A stretch of 64,000 nucleotides of DNA from Limimaricola sp964022235 (GTDB lineage: Bacteria > Pseudomonadota > Alphaproteobacteria > Rhodobacterales > Rhodobacteraceae). A program made the position numbers and the translations under genes. This document shows positions 7,936 to 19,397 of the stretch, piece after piece (positions within the stretch are counted from its first letter, which is position 1; every line of letters starts with the position of its first letter). Below the pieces are notes generated by a model. The model had not been told where the DNA came from and did no database searches. It worked only from the letters and a program-made list of their open reading frames with translations. Location of the stretch: positions 1 through 64,000 of the forward strand of contig NZ_CAXHZL010000006.1 in the NCBI RefSeq assembly GCF_964022235.1. Direction: 5' to 3'.

Positions 7936-10074
7936 CTAGCCTTCGCGCGTGCGGATCATCGACAGGATCTCGGAGGCGGCCTTGGGGATGTTGGTGCCCG
8001 GCCCGAAGATGGCCGCGACCCCCGCCTCCTTGAGCATCGCGTGGTCCTGATCGGGGATCACCCCACCGCAGACCACGAGGATCTCGCCCGCGCCCTGATC
8101 GCGCAGGGCCTGCACCAGCTTGGGGGCAAGGGTCCGGTGCCCCGCGGCCTGGCTCGAGATGCCGACGACATGCACGTCGTTGTCCAGCGCGTCCTGCGCC
8201 GCCTCCGCGGGCGTCTGGAACAGCGGCCCCATGTCGACGTCGAAGCCCAGATCGGCAAAGGCGGTGGCGATGACCTTGGCACCGCGGTCGTGCCCGTCCT
8301 GCCCCATCTTGACCACCAGCATGCGCGGGCGGCGGCCTTCCTCACGCGCGAACTCCGCGATCTCGGCCTGGATCGCCTCGAAGCCCGCGTCGCCCTCCCA
8401 GGCCTTGCCATAGACGCCCGCGAGCGTCTTCACCTCGGCCCGGTGCCGCCCGAAGACAGTCTCCATCGCCATGCTGATCTCTCCCACGGTCGCGCGGGCG
8501 CGGGCCGCCACGACCGCCGCCTCCAGCAGATTGCCGTCCTCGCGCGCGGCCTGTTCCAGCGCCACGAGCGCCGCCTTGCAGGCGGCCTCGTCGCGGCTGG
8601 CGCGGATGGCCTCCAGCCGTGTCACCTGCCCGTCGCGCACCTTCACGTTGTCGATGTCGAGGATGTCGATCGGGTCCTCGCGCTCCTTGCGGTACTTGTT
8701 GACGCCGACGATCACTTGGCTGCCCCGGTCGATCAGCGCCTGCCGCCTGGCCGCCGTCTCCTCGATCCGAAGCTTGGGCATGCCGCTCGCCACCGCCTTG
8801 GTCATGCCGCCCAGGCCCTCGACCTCCTCGATCAGCGCCCAGGCCTTTTCGGCCAGCTCGTGGGTCAGGCTTTCGACGTAATACGACCCCGCCAGCGGAT
8901 CGACGACATCGGTGATGCCGGTCTCTTCTTGCAGGATCAGCTGGGTGTTGCGGGCGATGCGGGCCGAGAACTCGGTGGGAAGGGCTATCGCCTCGTCGAG
9001 CGCGTTGGTGTGCAGCGATTGCGTGCCGCCCAAGACAGCGGAGAGCGCCTCATAGGCGGTGCGCACCACGTTGTTGTAGGGATCCTGCGCCTGCAAGCTC
9101 ACGCCCGAGGTCTGGCAATGGGTGCGCAGCATCAGTGACTTGGGGTCCTTCGGCGCGAACTCTTCCATGATCCTGTGCCACAGCAGCCTGGCGGCGCGCA
9201 GCTTCGCGGCCTCCATGAAGAAGTTCATGCCGATGGCGAAGAAGAACGACAGCCGTCCGGCAAATCGATCCACGTCCATGCCGCGCGCGATCGCGGCGCG
9301 GACGTATTCGCGCCCGTCGGCCAGGGTGAAGGCCAGCTCCTGCACGAGATCGGCCCCCGCCTCCTGCATGTGGTAGCCCGAGATCGATACCGAGTTGAAT
9401 TTCGGCATGTGGTCGGCGGTGTAGCCGATGATGTCCGCCACGATCCGCATCGAGGGCTCGGGCGGATAGACATAGGTGTTGCGGACCATGAACTCCTTGA
9501 GGATGTCGTTCTGGATCGTGCCCGAAAGCTTCTCCACCGGCACGCCCTGCTCCTCGCCCGCGACGATGAAGCTGGCGAGGATCGGGATCACCGCGCCGTT
9601 CATGGTCATCGAGACCGACACCTCATCGAGCGGGATGCCGTCGAACAGGATCTTCATGTCCTCGACGCTGTCGATCGCCACACCGGCCTTGCCGACATCG
9701 CCCTCGACCCGGGGGTGGTCGCTGTCATAGCCGCGGTGGGTGGCGAGATCGAAGGCGACGGACACGCCCTGCTGCCCGCCCTCCAGCGCCCGACGGTAGA
9801 AGGCGTTCGACTCCTCGGCCGTGGAGAAGCCTGCGTATTGCCGGATCGTCCAGGGCCGTCCGGCATACATCGTGGCCTTCACGCCACGCGCATAGGGCGC
9901 CTCGCCGGGCAGGGCATCCAGATGCGACAACCCTTCGAGATCGCCCGCGTCATAGACCGGCTTCACCGCGATCCCCTCCAGCGTGTCGCGGCACAGGCTC
10001 TCGGGGTCGCGGCCCTTCAACTCCGCGCGGGCGCGCGCGGCCCATGATCCACGGGAGTCGCTGTTCTCGGTCAT
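7936..10074 (-). CDS. mcm: Methylmalonyl-CoA mutase
   Basis: The 712-residue product interconverts (R)-methylmalonyl-CoA and succinyl-CoA, the last step of propionyl-CoA assimilation. The N-terminal catalytic TIM barrel includes RQYAGFSTAEESNAFYRRAL and GVSVAFDLATHRGYDSDHPRV. The C-terminal cobalamin domain has the base-off motif DGHDRG, with the axial His near residue 594. Length fits the single-chain homodimeric type. It begins 18 bases after pccA and is the third gene of the pccB-pccA-mcm operon. No meaB-type chaperone or epimerase gene is next to it in this window. The end of the gene abuts the decayed IS30 element, with about 60 bases between. Confidence 0.95.
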   Translation of the reverse strand: MTENSDSRGSWAARARAELKGRDPESLCRDTLEGIAVKPVYDAGDLEGLSHLDALPGEAPYARGVKATMYAGRPWTIRQYAGFSTAEESNAFYRRALEGGQQGVSVAFDLATHRGYDSDHPRVEGDVGKAGVAIDSVEDMKILFDGIPLDEVSVSMTMNGAVIPILASFIVAGEEQGVPVEKLSGTIQNDILKEFMVRNTYVYPPEPSMRIVADIIGYTADHMPKFNSVSISGYHMQEAGADLVQELAFTLADGREYVRAAIARGMDVDRFAGRLSFFFAIGMNFFMEAAKLRAARLLWHRIMEEFAPKDPKSLMLRTHCQTSGVSLQAQDPYNNVVRTAYEALSAVLGGTQSLHTNALDEAIALPTEFSARIARNTQLILQEETGITDVVDPLAGSYYVESLTHELAEKAWALIEEVEGLGGMTKAVASGMPKLRIEETAARRQALIDRGSQVIVGVNKYRKEREDPIDILDIDNVKVRDGQVTRLEAIRASRDEAACKAALVALEQAAREDGNLLEAAVVAARARATVGEISMAMETVFGRHRAEVKTLAGVYGKAWEGDAGFEAIQAEIAEFAREEGRRPRMLVVKMGQDGHDRGAKVIATAFADLGFDVDMGPLFQTPAEAAQDALDNDVHVVGISSQAAGHRTLAPKLVQALRDQGAGEILVVCGGVIPDQDHAMLKEAGVAAIFGPGTNIPKAASEILSMIRTREG

Positions 10075-10092
10075 GTCATGGCCCTCCCAGGC

Positions 10093-12103
<2,011 letters not shown>

Positions 12104-12123
<20 letters not shown>

Positions 12124-13636
12124 GCTTCCTCCACGGGTTCTCGAGGCGCTTGTTGCGCAGGGCGGCAAAGGCGCGGGCAGTGCGGCGGCGGGTGGCGCGC
12201 GGCATGATCACCTCGTCGATGAAACCGCGCTCGGCGGCGACGAAAGGGTTGGCGAAGCGGTCCTCGTAGTCCTTGGTGCGCTTGGCGATCTTGTCGGGAT
12301 CGCCCAGCTCGGAGCGATACAGGATTTCGGTCGCGCCCTTGGCCCCCATCACCGCGATCTGCGCGGTGGGCCAGGCATAGTTCACGTCGCCGCGCAGATG
12401 CTTGGACGCCATCACGTCGTAGGCGCCGCCATAGGCCTTGCGAGTGATGACGGTGACCTTGGGGACCGTCGCCTCGCCATAGGCGAAAAGGAGCTTCGCG
12501 CCGTGCTTGATGACACCCCCGTACTCCTGCCCCGTACCCGGCAGGAAGCCCGGCACGTCCACGAGCGTCAGGATCGGGATCTCGAAGGCGTCGCAGAACC
12601 GCACGAAGCGCGCGGCCTTGCGGCTCGAGTCGATGTCGAGGCAGCCTGCCAGCACCATCGGCTGGTTGGCGACGACGCCCACGGTCTGGCCTTCGAGACG
12701 GATGAAGCCCGTGAGGATGTTCTTGGCGAACTCGGCCTGCATTTCAAGGAAGTCGCCCTCGTCCGCGATCTTGGTGACCAGCTCGTGCATGTCATAGGGC
12801 TGGTTGGGGTTGGCGGGGATCAGGCTGTCGAGGCTCGGCTCCTCGCGCGCGGGATCATCGAAGAAGGGGCGCTTGGGCGCCTTTTCGCGATTGTTGAGCG
12901 GCAGAAAGTCGATCAGCCGCCGCGCCTCCAAGAGCGCCTCGACGTCGTTTTCGAAGGCCGCGTCGGCAACGCTCGACTTGCGCGCATGCGTCAGCGCGCC
13001 GCCCAGCTCCTCGGCGGTGACCACCTCTCCGGTCACGGTCTTCACCACGTCGGGGCCGGTGACGAACATGTAGGAGCTATCCTTCACCATGTAGATGAAG
13101 TCGGTCATGGCTGGTGAATAGACGGCCCCCCCCGCGCAGGGGCCCATTATGAGCGAGATCTGCGGCACCACGCCCGAGGCCAGGACGTTGCGCTGGAACA
13201 CCTCGGCATAGCCGCCGAGCGACGCCACGCCCTCTTGAATACGGGCGCCACCGGAATCGTTGATGCCGACGACAGGCGCGCCGTTGCGCATCGCCATGTC
13301 CATGATCTTGCAGATCTTCTGGGCATGGGTTTCGGAGAGCGAGCCGCCGAAGACGGTGAAATCCTGGCTGAAGACATAGATCATCCGGCCATTCACCGTG
13401 CCCCAGCCGGTGACGACGCCGTCACCCGCCGGACGGCTGTCCTGCATGCCGAAATCGGTGCAGCGGTGTGCGACGAACATGTCGTATTCCTCGAAGCTGC
13501 CCTCGTCGAGCAGCAGCTCGATCCGCTCGCGCGCGGTCAGCTTGCCCTTGGCATGCTGTGCCGCGACGCGCTTTTCGCCCCCGCCCTGTCGGGCCGAGGC
13601 GCGACGCTCTTCAAGCTCGCGCAAAATCTCTTGCAT
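12104..13636 (-). CDS. pccB: Propionyl-CoA carboxylase, beta subunit
   Basis: The 510-residue carboxyltransferase subunit transfers carboxyl from biotin to propionyl-CoA, forming (S)-methylmalonyl-CoA. Typical blocks are KLTARERIELLLDEGSFEE near the N-terminus, SQDFTVFGGSLSETHAQKI, NDSGGARIQEGVASLGGYA and GPCAGGAVYSPAMTDF. The second half has LVDVPGFLPGTGQEYGGVI and TVITRKAYGGAYDVM. It is the first gene of the operon and lies 124 bases from the divergent pccR gene, whose product is expected to control it. In Rhodobacter sphaeroides the same pair is regulated by PccR in response to propionyl-CoA. Confidence 0.95.
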
Positions 13637-13702
13637 CAGCGTCCTCCTTCACGCCTCACCCTAATGAGAAAGGAAGGGCTCTTCCCAGAATGATTGCGCG
13701 AA

Positions 13703-13755
13703 TTTGCAAAGTAGGCATTATGCAGAGCGGCATTTGTGCAAACTAGCAAAGTAGG
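13703..13755. promoter_or_regulatory. Putative PccR binding region with repeated GCAAAGTAGG
   Basis: The pccB-pccR interval has TTTGCAAA at 13703-13710, an exact ten-base direct repeat GCAAAGTAGG at 13706-13715 and 13746-13755, and TTTGTGCAAA in between (13733-13742). PccR-type regulators are known to use TTTGCAAA-type sites, so this is the probable operator for both genes. Exact protected bases are inferred. Confidence 0.55.
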
Positions 13756-13760
13756 GTGTC

Positions 13761-15158
13761 ATGGCAGTTCAGAAGCATTACGCGGGCACGCAGCTGCGCG
13801 AGCTACGCGGGCGGCAGGGGCTGACTCAGAAGCTCTTTGCCGAGCGCTTGGGCATCTCGTTGCCCTATCTGAACCAGATGGAGAACAACAACCGCCCCGT
13901 CTCGGCCGGAGTGGTGCTGGCGCTGGCGCGCGAGTTTGGCTTCGATGTGACCGAGCTGACCTCGGGCGAGGAGATCCGGCTGGCCTCGGACATGCGCGAG
14001 GCGCTGGCCGACCCGGTGCTCAGCGGCAGCCAGCCCGGCGTGGCCGATCTGCGCATGGTGGCGGCCAACGCGCCCTCGGTCGCGCGTGCGCTACTGGATC
14101 TGCACGCCGCCTATCGCCGCGCGCAGGACCGGCTCGCCTCCTTCGACGAGGCCTTGGGCCGTGGCGGCACGGCGGCCTCGCCGTGGGAAGAGGTCCGCGA
14201 TTTCTTCCACTACTGCGACAACTACATCGACGCGATCGACCGCGCGGCCGAGCAGTTCGCCCGCCGCGCGAGCGCCGATGCGCGCGATGCGCCCGAGGCG
14301 GCGGCGCATGCGCTCGAGGCGCGCGGCATCACGCTGCGCGACTGCGCCGAGGGGCCGCTGCGCCGCTTCGATGCCGAAAACCGAACTCTGACCCTGTCAT
14401 CGCGGGCCCCGCGCCCGACGCGGCGATTCCAGCTTCTGGTGCAACTTGCACTGATCGAGCATCGGCAGCTGATCGAGGCTACCCTCGATCTCGGCCGGTT
14501 CGAGATCGGCACGGCGCGCGACATTGCCCGGATCGGGCTGGCCAACTACTTCGCGGGCGCCGCCCTCCTGCCCTACGGTGCGTTTCACCACGCCGCGCAA
14601 GAGGCGCGCCACGATCTTGAGCTTATGGCGGAGCGCTTCGGCGCCAGTATTGAACAGGTCGCGCACCGGCTCTCCACCTTGCAACGCCCCGGCGCGCGCG
14701 GCGTGCCGTTCTGGTTCGTGCGGGTCGACCAGGCCGGTACGGTGACCAAGCGCCACTCGGCGACGCAATTGCAATTCGCTCGCTACGGCAGCGCCTGCCC
14801 GCTTTGGAATGTCCATCAGGCCTTCGAGACGCCGACGCGCTGGTTGCGTCAGCTCGCCGAAACTCCGGACGGGGTACGCTACCTGTCTCTGGCGCGCGAT
14901 ATCAGCAGCGGCGGCGGGGCTTGGGGCGCGCCGGTGCGGCGCTTTGCGATTGGGCTGGGCTGCGAGGTGAAACATGCGCGCGAGCTGGTCTATGCCGACC
15001 ACATGGACCTCGATTCCGCTCAGGCCTTCGAGCCGGTGGGTATCTCCTGCCGAATCTGCGAGCGGACGCAGTGCCACCAGCGCGCGGTGCCGCCGCTCGA
15101 AGGGCAGTTGAGAGTGGACCCGGATCTGCGGCAGGAGCTGCCCTACCGGCTGGACTGA
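13761..15158 (+). CDS. pccR: Short-chain acyl-CoA responsive regulator, PccR type
   Basis: The 465-residue product has an N-terminal XRE-type helix-turn-helix (about residues 10-65, with LTQKLFAERLGISLPYLNQME) and a long C-terminal domain of the short-chain fatty acyl-CoA regulator family (ScfR, with RamB and MccR). It ends with a cysteine cluster, CRICERTQCHQRAVPPL, usual for the family. It is divergent from pccB, as known for PccR of Rhodobacter sphaeroides, which activates propionyl-CoA carboxylase genes. Only a weak ribosome site precedes the ATG at 13761. The family and context agree well; identity as PccR rather than RamB-like glyoxylate-shunt control rests on the neighbour genes. Confidence 0.88.
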   Translation: MAVQKHYAGTQLRELRGRQGLTQKLFAERLGISLPYLNQMENNNRPVSAGVVLALAREFGFDVTELTSGEEIRLASDMREALADPVLSGSQPGVADLRMVAANAPSVARALLDLHAAYRRAQDRLASFDEALGRGGTAASPWEEVRDFFHYCDNYIDAIDRAAEQFARRASADARDAPEAAAHALEARGITLRDCAEGPLRRFDAENRTLTLSSRAPRPTRRFQLLVQLALIEHRQLIEATLDLGRFEIGTARDIARIGLANYFAGAALLPYGAFHHAAQEARHDLELMAERFGASIEQVAHRLSTLQRPGARGVPFWFVRVDQAGTVTKRHSATQLQFARYGSACPLWNVHQAFETPTRWLRQLAETPDGVRYLSLARDISSGGGAWGAPVRRFAIGLGCEVKHARELVYADHMDLDSAQAFEPVGISCRICERTQCHQRAVPPLEGQLRVDPDLRQELPYRLD

Positions 15159-15166
15159 GGGCGCCC

Positions 15167-15197
15167 TGAGACCGGGCTTCGCCTTCGCCCGGTCTCA
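15167..15197 (+). terminator. Terminator-like hairpin after pccR
   Basis: A perfect 11-base stem, TGAGACCGGGC (15167-15177) and GCCCGGTCTCA (15187-15197), with a nine-base loop starts nine bases after the pccR stop. No T-run follows, as is common in GC-rich alphaproteobacteria. Confidence 0.6.
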
Positions 15198-15345
15198 GCC
15201 GAGCAGAGCGGGAAGCCCAATGCCAGTGACCTCGAACCCGTCCTCGGCGGCGGGCACCTGCCCGGTCACGTAGCTGGCGCGCAGCGAGCACAGAAACGCA
15301 ATCGCCTCGGCAATCTCGCACTCCGAGCCGGGGCGGCAAAGTTGG
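15195..15345 (-). pseudogene. C-terminal scrap of a short-chain dehydrogenase
   Basis: On the minus strand, about 48 codons read RPGSECEIAEAIAFLCSLRASYVTGQVPAAEDGFEVTGIGLPALLG then TGA at 15195-15197. This is the C-terminus of a short-chain dehydrogenase/reductase: the EIAEAIAFL and ASYVTGQV blocks are typical. The catalytic and NAD-binding parts are absent upstream, so it is a gene fragment left by a deletion. Its stop lies inside the hairpin that follows pccR, suggesting that this hairpin once served both genes. Confidence 0.65.
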
Positions 15346-15426
15346 CATGGATGCCGTGAACGGCGTCATCCTCGCGATGCTTCTGACCCAATCGCGGCAA
15401 GCTGGAGCGAGTGGATCGGATTTGGT

Positions 15427-15486
15427 GCCTTGGGCGAGATCTGCCGCAAGATGAGTGTGGCGGAAGCTACATTCTATCGAGGGAAT
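15427..15486 (+). pseudogene. Tiny IS3-family OrfA scrap
   Basis: About 20 codons, including GEICRKMSVAEATFYR, match the helix-turn-helix region of IS3-type OrfA proteins. Nothing recognisable continues on either side. It marks an old insertion next to the dehydrogenase fragment. The rest of the 15.35-15.69 kb interval holds no gene that I recognise. Confidence 0.6.
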
Positions 15487-15690
15487 GAGATCTTGCCGGG
15501 TACTGTCCTGTCACGTGGTGGGTCGCGGACGCCATTTCGACGAGGTGCCGCTTGGGCTCTCGGCAACCTGCGATTTACCGGTCTCGCGACAACTGATGGT
15601 GGAACCTCGCTCCCGATCCACGGTTCGTGTCGCATGGACCCATGCAACCCGAGCCGCGCCAAGTAAGGGTGCGAAGGAGGACAGGCCGTC

Positions 15691-16359
15691 ATGACTTACC
15701 GGACATTCGAAGATGACCATCGACGGCGCCAGCCCCGTCGCGCGGGCCCACCAGGCGGCGCGGGATTGGCGATCGGGCTGGGGCTGGTACTGCTCGGCGG
15801 GCTGGCCGCGCAGCAATACGCCACCCGGCAGCAGGATCGCCGACCGGCCGACAGCGCGCCTGGACGCACCGCGCGGCAGAACCGCTTCGGCGGGTATGCC
15901 GTCACCGGGCGCAGCGTGACGATCGACCGTCCCCGGCAGGAGATCTACGAATTCTGGCGCGAATTCAGAAACTTGGCGCATTTCATGGAGAATGTTGAAA
16001 GCGTCCATGCAGCGGACGACATTTCCATTTGGACGATTTCCGCACCATTGGGCTACGCCGTCGAGGTCAAGACCCGCATCGTGAGCGACCGTCCCGGCGA
16101 GGAGATCGCCTGGCGTTCGACCGACGACAGCCAGATCGACACCGAAGGCAAGGTGATGTTCCGCGATGCGCCGGGCGGCCGTGGCACGGTGGTCGAGGCC
16201 GTCGTGGCCTACCGCCCACCGATGGGCGAACTGGGCCGGATCGCGGCCAAGCTGTTTCAGACCGAACCCGCGATTCAGGCGCGGCGCGACCTCAAGCGAC
16301 TGAAGATGCTTCTGGAGACCGGCGAGATCGCTACCAACGCCAACCGCAACGACGCCTGA
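15691..16359 (+). CDS. Membrane-anchored SRPBCC (START-like) protein
   Basis: The 222-residue product has a basic N-terminus, one membrane segment (about residues 24-40, GAGLAIGLGLVLLGGLA) and a C-terminal SRPBCC domain of the polyketide cyclase / COQ10-like type (from about residue 68, GYAVTGRSVTIDRPRQEIYEFWREF). Such domains bind hydrophobic ligands. An AAGGAGGACAGG site precedes the ATG. The next gene, an alcohol dehydrogenase, starts ten bases after the stop, so the two are probably co-transcribed. Related membrane proteins are often found with stress-linked dehydrogenases. The ligand and precise role are unknown. Confidence 0.7.
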   Translation: MTYRTFEDDHRRRQPRRAGPPGGAGLAIGLGLVLLGGLAAQQYATRQQDRRPADSAPGRTARQNRFGGYAVTGRSVTIDRPRQEIYEFWREFRNLAHFMENVESVHAADDISIWTISAPLGYAVEVKTRIVSDRPGEEIAWRSTDDSQIDTEGKVMFRDAPGGRGTVVEAVVAYRPPMGELGRIAAKLFQTEPAIQARRDLKRLKMLLETGEIATNANRNDA

Positions 16360-16369
16360 GGAGGATGCC

Positions 16370-17554
16370 ATGCGCGCACTGACCTATCACGGCAAGCACG
16401 ACGTCCGCGTCGATACCGTCCCCGACCCCGAGATCGTCAATCCCCGCGATGCGATCATCGAAGTCACCTCGACCGCGATCTGCGGCTCGGACTTGCATCT
16501 CTATGACGGGGTGATCCCCGCCGTGCAGAAGGGCGACATTCTGGGGCACGAGTTCATGGGGCGCGTCGTCGAAACCGGCTCCGGCTCCACCTTGAAGAAG
16601 GGGCAGCGCGTGGTCGTCCCCTTCACCATTTCCTGCGGGCAATGTTTCCACTGCAAACTTCAGCAGTTCTCGGCTTGCGATAACTCCAACCCTGTCGACA
16701 AGCAGGACCTGACCGAACCGCTCTTTGGCCATGCTGTTTCGGGGCTGTTCGGCTACTCGCACCTGACCGGGGGCTATCCCGGTGGGCAGGCCGAGTATGT
16801 CCGCGTGCCGTTCTCGAATGTGGGCCCGATTGTCATTCCCGAGGGGATGGAGGATGACGAGGTGCTGTTCCTCTCGGATATCCTGCCTACCGGCTGGATG
16901 GCCGCCGAGAATGCCGAGATCACCCAAGGCGACACCGTGGCGGTCTGGGGCTGCGGCCCGGTCGGTCTCTTTGCCATACAAAGCGCCAAGGTCATGGGCG
17001 CGCACAAGGTGATCGCGATCGACCACTATCCCAACCGCCTCGACCTCGCGCGAAAGATGGGGGCCGAGGTGATCGACTACACGCAGACCCACGTGCTCGA
17101 GGCTCTGATGGAGATGACCGGCGGCATCGGGCCTGATGCGGTGATCGACGCGGTCGGTATGGAAAGCCATGGCTTTGCGCCAGACAACGTCTTTGACACG
17201 ATCAAGCAGAAGGTCGGTTTCGGGGCCGACGCGCCGCATGCGCTGCGGATGGCGATCATGGCCTGCCGCAAGGGGGGACGCATTTCCATGCCGGGCGTCT
17301 ATGGCGGTTTTGCCGACAAGTTTCCTCTCGGCGCGCTGATGGAAAAGGGTCTGCAGCTGCGCACCGGGCAGACCCATGTGCAGCGCTATACCAAGGATCT
17401 GCTGCGCCGAATTCAGGAGGGCGAGCTCGACACCACCTTCATGATTTCGCACCGCTTGCCGCTCGAGGACGCCCCACGCGGCTATGACAACTTTGCCAAC
17501 AACCAGAATGACTGGACCAAGGTTGTGCTGAAGCCCGGCTCCGCAATGTCCTGA
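16370..17554 (+). CDS. Zinc-dependent alcohol dehydrogenase
   Basis: This 394-residue medium-chain dehydrogenase has the catalytic-zinc site ICGSDLH and GHEFMGRV, and a structural-zinc lobe with four cysteines in SCGQCFHCKLQQFSACDN. The nucleotide-binding motif is VWGCGPVGLFAIQSAKVMGA, followed by an acidic residue (IAIDHYPNR), indicating NAD(H) preference. It resembles the glutathione-independent formaldehyde-dehydrogenase-like branch rather than class III enzymes. It is ten bases downstream of the START-domain gene. Substrate cannot be assigned from sequence; a broad aldehyde or alcohol role under stress is plausible. Confidence 0.85.
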   Translation: MRALTYHGKHDVRVDTVPDPEIVNPRDAIIEVTSTAICGSDLHLYDGVIPAVQKGDILGHEFMGRVVETGSGSTLKKGQRVVVPFTISCGQCFHCKLQQFSACDNSNPVDKQDLTEPLFGHAVSGLFGYSHLTGGYPGGQAEYVRVPFSNVGPIVIPEGMEDDEVLFLSDILPTGWMAAENAEITQGDTVAVWGCGPVGLFAIQSAKVMGAHKVIAIDHYPNRLDLARKMGAEVIDYTQTHVLEALMEMTGGIGPDAVIDAVGMESHGFAPDNVFDTIKQKVGFGADAPHALRMAIMACRKGGRISMPGVYGGFADKFPLGALMEKGLQLRTGQTHVQRYTKDLLRRIQEGELDTTFMISHRLPLEDAPRGYDNFANNQNDWTKVVLKPGSAMS

Positions 17555-17560
17555 ACGCGC

Positions 17561-17593
17561 CGGGCCGCTGCGTGGAATATGCAAAGCGGCCCG
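17561..17593 (+). terminator. Terminator-like hairpin after the alcohol dehydrogenase gene
   Basis: A perfect nine-base inverted repeat, CGGGCCGCT (17561-17569) and AGCGGCCCG (17585-17593), lies seven bases after the stop. The 15-base loop is long and there is no T-run, so the assignment is moderate. Confidence 0.45.
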
Positions 17594-17734
17594 GCCATGC
17601 GCCCATGACTTAGGTCAGTCACAGCGATCCGACCACGCCTTGAGTAAAGCGGAGCTGTTCATTCCCGCTACTGAAAGTGTCGGACCAGAACAGCCACGGC
17701 TCATCAACGCTGAGACTGCCATGACGAAAGTGGA

Positions 17735-19084
17735 ATGCAAACTATCCGCGCTAGTTCAGCCTGCATGCACAGAATGATCCCTCTCCTTGCGGCTATCGCC
17801 TTCATCGCCTCGCCTCTCACGGCGCAGGAGGAAGCTCCGGCACCGCCATCCATCACTGTCGAGGGGGGATGGTCGGACACGCAGATCAGCGAACGGCTGA
17901 GCGACATCCTTGCCGCGCTCGGTCGTGACACGGTCACGGTTGAGGTCGAGGCCGGTGTCGTCACCCTGTCGGGCGAGGTCGCCGAAGAGGCGCTCGGCCG
18001 CGAGGCCGCCGACATCGCGGCCCGGTTGGAAGGTGTGGTGGCGGTGCGCAACGATATCGCGGCCTCGGCCGAAATCACCGAACAGCTCGACCCGGCGATC
18101 GCGCGGTTCCGCACGCGGATCGAACAGGCCCTCGGGCGGCTACCTCTCATCCTCTTGGCGGCCACGGTCTTTGCCCTCGTGACCGGTCTGGGCCTTTTGT
18201 TGTCGCGGCTCAGGATCTGGAACCGGCTCGCACCGAACAGCTTCATCGCAGGCATTTACCGCCAAGGGGTTCGGGTCGCATTCGGTATCGCGGGGCTCGT
18301 GGTCTCGCTAGACGTGGTCGGAGCCACGGCACTTCTCGGGACCATCCTTGGCGCGGCGGGTCTCGTGGGTCTGGCCATCGGTTTCGCCGTGCGCGACACG
18401 GTCGAGAACTTCGTCGCCTCGGTGATGCTCAGCTTGCGTCAGCCGTTCAAGCCCAACGACCTCGTCGAGATCGAAGGCGACACCGGGCGTGTCATACGGC
18501 TGACCTCGCGCGCGACAATCCTGCTGTCGCTGGACGGAAACCACATCCGCATTCCGAACGCCGTGGTCTTCAAAAGCCGTATCATCAACTACACGCGCAA
18601 CCCCGAGCGCCGCTTCAGCTTCGACATCGGCATCGACCCCGAAGCCGATCTCGAAGCGACGCGCCGGCTTGCACAGGATCGGCTTGTGGGACTGAGCTTC
18701 GTCCTGCCATCACCCGAGCCGATCGTCTGGATCGAGAACATCACGGAGGCCGGTGCCATCCTGCGGGTCAGCGGTTGGATCGATCAGAACACGACGGGCT
18801 TCCCCACGGCGCGCGGCGACGCGATCCGGTTGGTCAAGGACGCGATCGAAGCGGCAGGCGTGTCCATACCGGACACGACCTATCGCATCCGCCTTGAAGG
18901 ATCCGGGTTCATGCCCGTCGCCAAGGAGGACGATCAGGACAAGAAAATACCGGACGTCGCGCCCAGGCCCGAGCCGATAGCCGCCACCTCTCACCCATCC
19001 GAGGAAAACGCTCTCATCGCCTTGGTGCAAGCCGAGCGCGCGGAGGGGGACGATCTCCTGAGTAGAGACGCGCCGCTGGAATAA
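17735..19084 (+). CDS. Mechanosensitive channel (MscS) with N-terminal BON domain
   Basis: The 449-residue product starts with a secretion signal (MIPLLAAIAFIASPLTAQ). A periplasmic BON-like domain follows (about residues 40-115, VTLSGEVAEEALGREA and VVAVRND). Then come three or so membrane helices, the last with the glycine/alanine-rich pore region GTILGAAGLVGLAIGFAVRD, and the MscS beta domain (VEIEGDTGRVIRLTSRATIL, GNHIRIPNAVVF). It should act as a small-conductance osmotic release channel. Start is uncertain: ATG at 17735, 17765 or 17774 are in frame, and the last gives the cleanest signal peptide. A BON domain suggests contact with the outer membrane or a ligand. Confidence 0.82.
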   Translation: MQTIRASSACMHRMIPLLAAIAFIASPLTAQEEAPAPPSITVEGGWSDTQISERLSDILAALGRDTVTVEVEAGVVTLSGEVAEEALGREAADIAARLEGVVAVRNDIAASAEITEQLDPAIARFRTRIEQALGRLPLILLAATVFALVTGLGLLLSRLRIWNRLAPNSFIAGIYRQGVRVAFGIAGLVVSLDVVGATALLGTILGAAGLVGLAIGFAVRDTVENFVASVMLSLRQPFKPNDLVEIEGDTGRVIRLTSRATILLSLDGNHIRIPNAVVFKSRIINYTRNPERRFSFDIGIDPEADLEATRRLAQDRLVGLSFVLPSPEPIVWIENITEAGAILRVSGWIDQNTTGFPTARGDAIRLVKDAIEAAGVSIPDTTYRIRLEGSGFMPVAKEDDQDKKIPDVAPRPEPIAATSHPSEENALIALVQAERAEGDDLLSRDAPLE

Positions 19085-19238
19085 CCGCAAGCTGCCACGG
19101 CGATGGGATCTCGAACGAGCGACAAGCGGCCGAACCACACCGCGTTTTCGCACCCGGACAAGTCCCACCGCCTCTGCATGTGATCTATGCCATCGAGGGG
19201 CGGCCTACACGTGGTCGGGACGTTCAGGCTGCGACCTG

Positions 19239-19397
19239 TTATCGCCTCAGGATGATCCACAGCGCATGGATGATCCCCGGAATATACCCCAGAAGAGTGA
19301 GGATAAGGTTGATCCAGAAATGCTTGCCGAGGCCTTCCTGAAGGAAGACGCCAAGCGGCGGGATGAAGATCGCGATGATGATGCGGACTATGTCCAT
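19239..19397 (-). CDS. PMP3/YqaE-type small membrane protein
   Basis: This 52-residue protein is almost wholly hydrophobic, with two membrane helices and the family hallmark IIIAIFIPPLGVFLQEG followed by NLILTLLGYIPGIIHALW. PMP3/YqaE proteins sit in the cytoplasmic membrane and are linked to salt, cold and membrane-potential stress. Start at 19397 is chosen because the family begins right before the first helix; a longer frame extends to 19517 but adds non-conserved sequence. It is convergent with the MscS gene, which also fits an osmotic-stress context. Confidence 0.85.
   Translation of the reverse strand: MDIVRIIIAIFIPPLGVFLQEGLGKHFWINLILTLLGYIPGIIHALWIILRR

Noticed and set aside
7038..8033. 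331-codon frame as an intact IS30 transposase
   Set aside because: Only the first 125 or so residues match. The rest of the match continues in other frames with stops, so it is a pseudogene.
7924..9138. 404-codon plus-strand frame
   Set aside because: Antisense to the methylmalonyl-CoA mutase gene; His/Arg/Leu-rich translation without similarity.
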